DNA from: an uncultured Collinsella sp.
GTDB taxonomy: Bacteria > Actinomycetota > Coriobacteriia > Coriobacteriales > Coriobacteriaceae
Reading direction: 5' to 3'
Length of the DNA stretch: 5,378 bases
Assembly: GCA_900540895.1 (NCBI GenBank)
Contig: UQHV01000036.1
Span: 1-5,378, forward strand
The position numbers and the translations under genes are program-made. This document shows positions 5,050 through 5,378 of this stretch, piece after piece. How positions within the stretch are numbered: position 1 is the first letter of the stretch; every line of letters starts with the position of its first letter. The notes beneath the pieces were generated by a model. That model ran no database searches. It was not told where the DNA came from and was given only the letters and a program-made list of their open reading frames with translations.

Positions 5050-5268
5050 GTGGTCAAAAAAGGCCAAATATGAGTACTGTTACCAGTTTAGTAACAGCGT
5101 ATTTGGGTCAAAATCGCCTCTTTGAACCCAGGGTCTATCGAATTTACTTCGTTTTGTCTCAAGATTGAGTCAAATTAGCGTACATCTGTTGCGCAAAATG
5201 AGCAAAAATGGCTTCGTGAAATGTCTCTATTTTCGTGCCAGTACTCATATTTGCCACTTTTTGACCAC
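5050..5268. repeat. 219-bp non-coding element with 30-bp terminal inverted repeats
   Basis: The ends 5050-5079 and 5239-5268 are inverted copies that match at 27 of 30 positions; from the outside both read GTGGTCAAAAA, then a variable patch, then CAAATATGAGTACTG. Inside are several further foldbacks. CTGTTAC/GTAACAG (5077-5083, 5091-5097) is nested in CCAAATA/TATTTGG (5064-5070, 5100-5106). TGGGTCAAA pairs with TTTG-A-ACCCA at 5104-5130. TTTGTCTCAA faces TTGAGTCAAA at 5153-5174. No protein is credible in it and no target-site duplication is obvious. It could be a MITE-like miniature element or a structured RNA. It occupies most of the gap between the right-hand tRNA and the SPFH gene; the rest of the gap shows only the weak SPFH promoter and the tRNA terminator. 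Confidence 0.65.
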
Positions 5269-5290
5269 AGGGGCATCTGCCGCGCGAAAT
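5183..5290 (+). repeat. Imperfect 17-bp direct repeat across the right end of the element
   Basis: CATCTGTTGCGCAAAAT (5183-5199) and CATCTGCCGCGCGAAAT (5274-5290) match at 14 of 17 positions. One copy is inside the inverted-repeat element and one is just outside its right end, so the repeated unit may be larger than the inverted ends suggest, or may be made of tandem modules. Confidence 0.4.
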
Positions 5291-5320
5291 CGATAGGTCA
5301 AATCTGCCAAAAACGGCCCG

Positions 5321-5350
5321 TAACAAAAAAGCTCCCATTGCTGGGAGCTC
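5321..5350 (-). terminator. Intrinsic terminator of the right-hand tRNA
   Basis: On the minus strand a perfect 8-bp stem AGCTCCCA/TGGGAGCT (5349-5342, 5337-5330) closes on a GCAA tetraloop and runs into TTTTT then GTTA. It starts 11 bp after the CCA end of the tRNA, the same design as the tRNA-Arg terminator. Confidence 0.85.
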
Positions 5351-5360
5351 TTTCATTTAA

Positions 5361-5378
5361 TGGTGCGGGCGAAAGGAC
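5361..5378 (-). tRNA. 3' end of a tRNA cut by the window edge, isotype not certain
   Basis: Read on the minus strand, the last bases are the end of a T-loop (GT), T-stem strand CCTTT, acceptor strand CGCCCGC, discriminator A and encoded CCA (5363-5361). The tRNA should therefore begin with GCGGGCG. A terminator directly follows. Acceptor sequence and discriminator A would suit tRNA-Leu, but the anticodon is outside the window, so the isotype is a guess. Confidence 0.72.

Noticed and set aside
5159..5356. A 65-codon minus-strand frame starting at the tRNA terminator and crossing the inverted-repeat element
   Set aside because: It begins inside the terminator hairpin and lacks a convincing ribosome site. 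The DNA is better explained by its repeats. If many copies of the element kept this frame open, the decision should be revisited.

Overview
The window looks like ordinary chromosome of a moderately GC-rich, Gram-positive-type bacterium. My best guess is a Coriobacteriia member such as Collinsella (Actinomycetota). This rests on the style of the serS, proC, rlmH and SPFH proteins, strong GGAGG-type ribosome binding sites and tRNAs with encoded CCA. It is an inference, not a database match.

Almost everything lies on the minus strand, so transcription reads from high to low coordinates. From the right edge there is the 3' end of a tRNA with its hairpin terminator. Next comes a gene-free stretch of about 390 bp that holds a 219-bp element with 30-bp inverted ends. 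Then follow a membrane-anchored SPFH/Band 7 protein, rlmH (23S rRNA pseudouridine-1915 methyltransferase, GTG start, 6 bp after the SPFH stop) and proC (pyrroline-5-carboxylate reductase). These three are probably one operon. A 57-codon plus-strand gene for a small single-pass membrane protein converges on proC. The two stop codons sit at the two ends of a 165-bp imperfect palindrome that contains a perfect 17-bp terminator stem. The small gene diverges from serS (seryl-tRNA synthetase) across a 111-bp intergenic region with three perfect palindromes, one of which gives a TATACT -10 box on both strands. Past the serS terminator is a 125-aa protein of unknown function, with a GAAC-N4-GTTC (LexA-box-like) site in its promoter region. 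The left end has two identical tRNA-Arg(ACG) genes, the second cut by the window edge. Each has its own promoter, and a GC-rich, palindrome-bearing spacer lies between them.

The theme is translation: tRNAs, aminoacylation of tRNA-Ser and ribosome methylation, plus the last step of proline synthesis. No CRISPR array, transposase, phage gene or defence system is visible. The most unusual parts are the non-coding elements at 5050-5268 and 2551-2715, the palindrome cluster upstream of serS, the small membrane protein, and the possible SOS-type box. I do not see a clear new multi-gene system.
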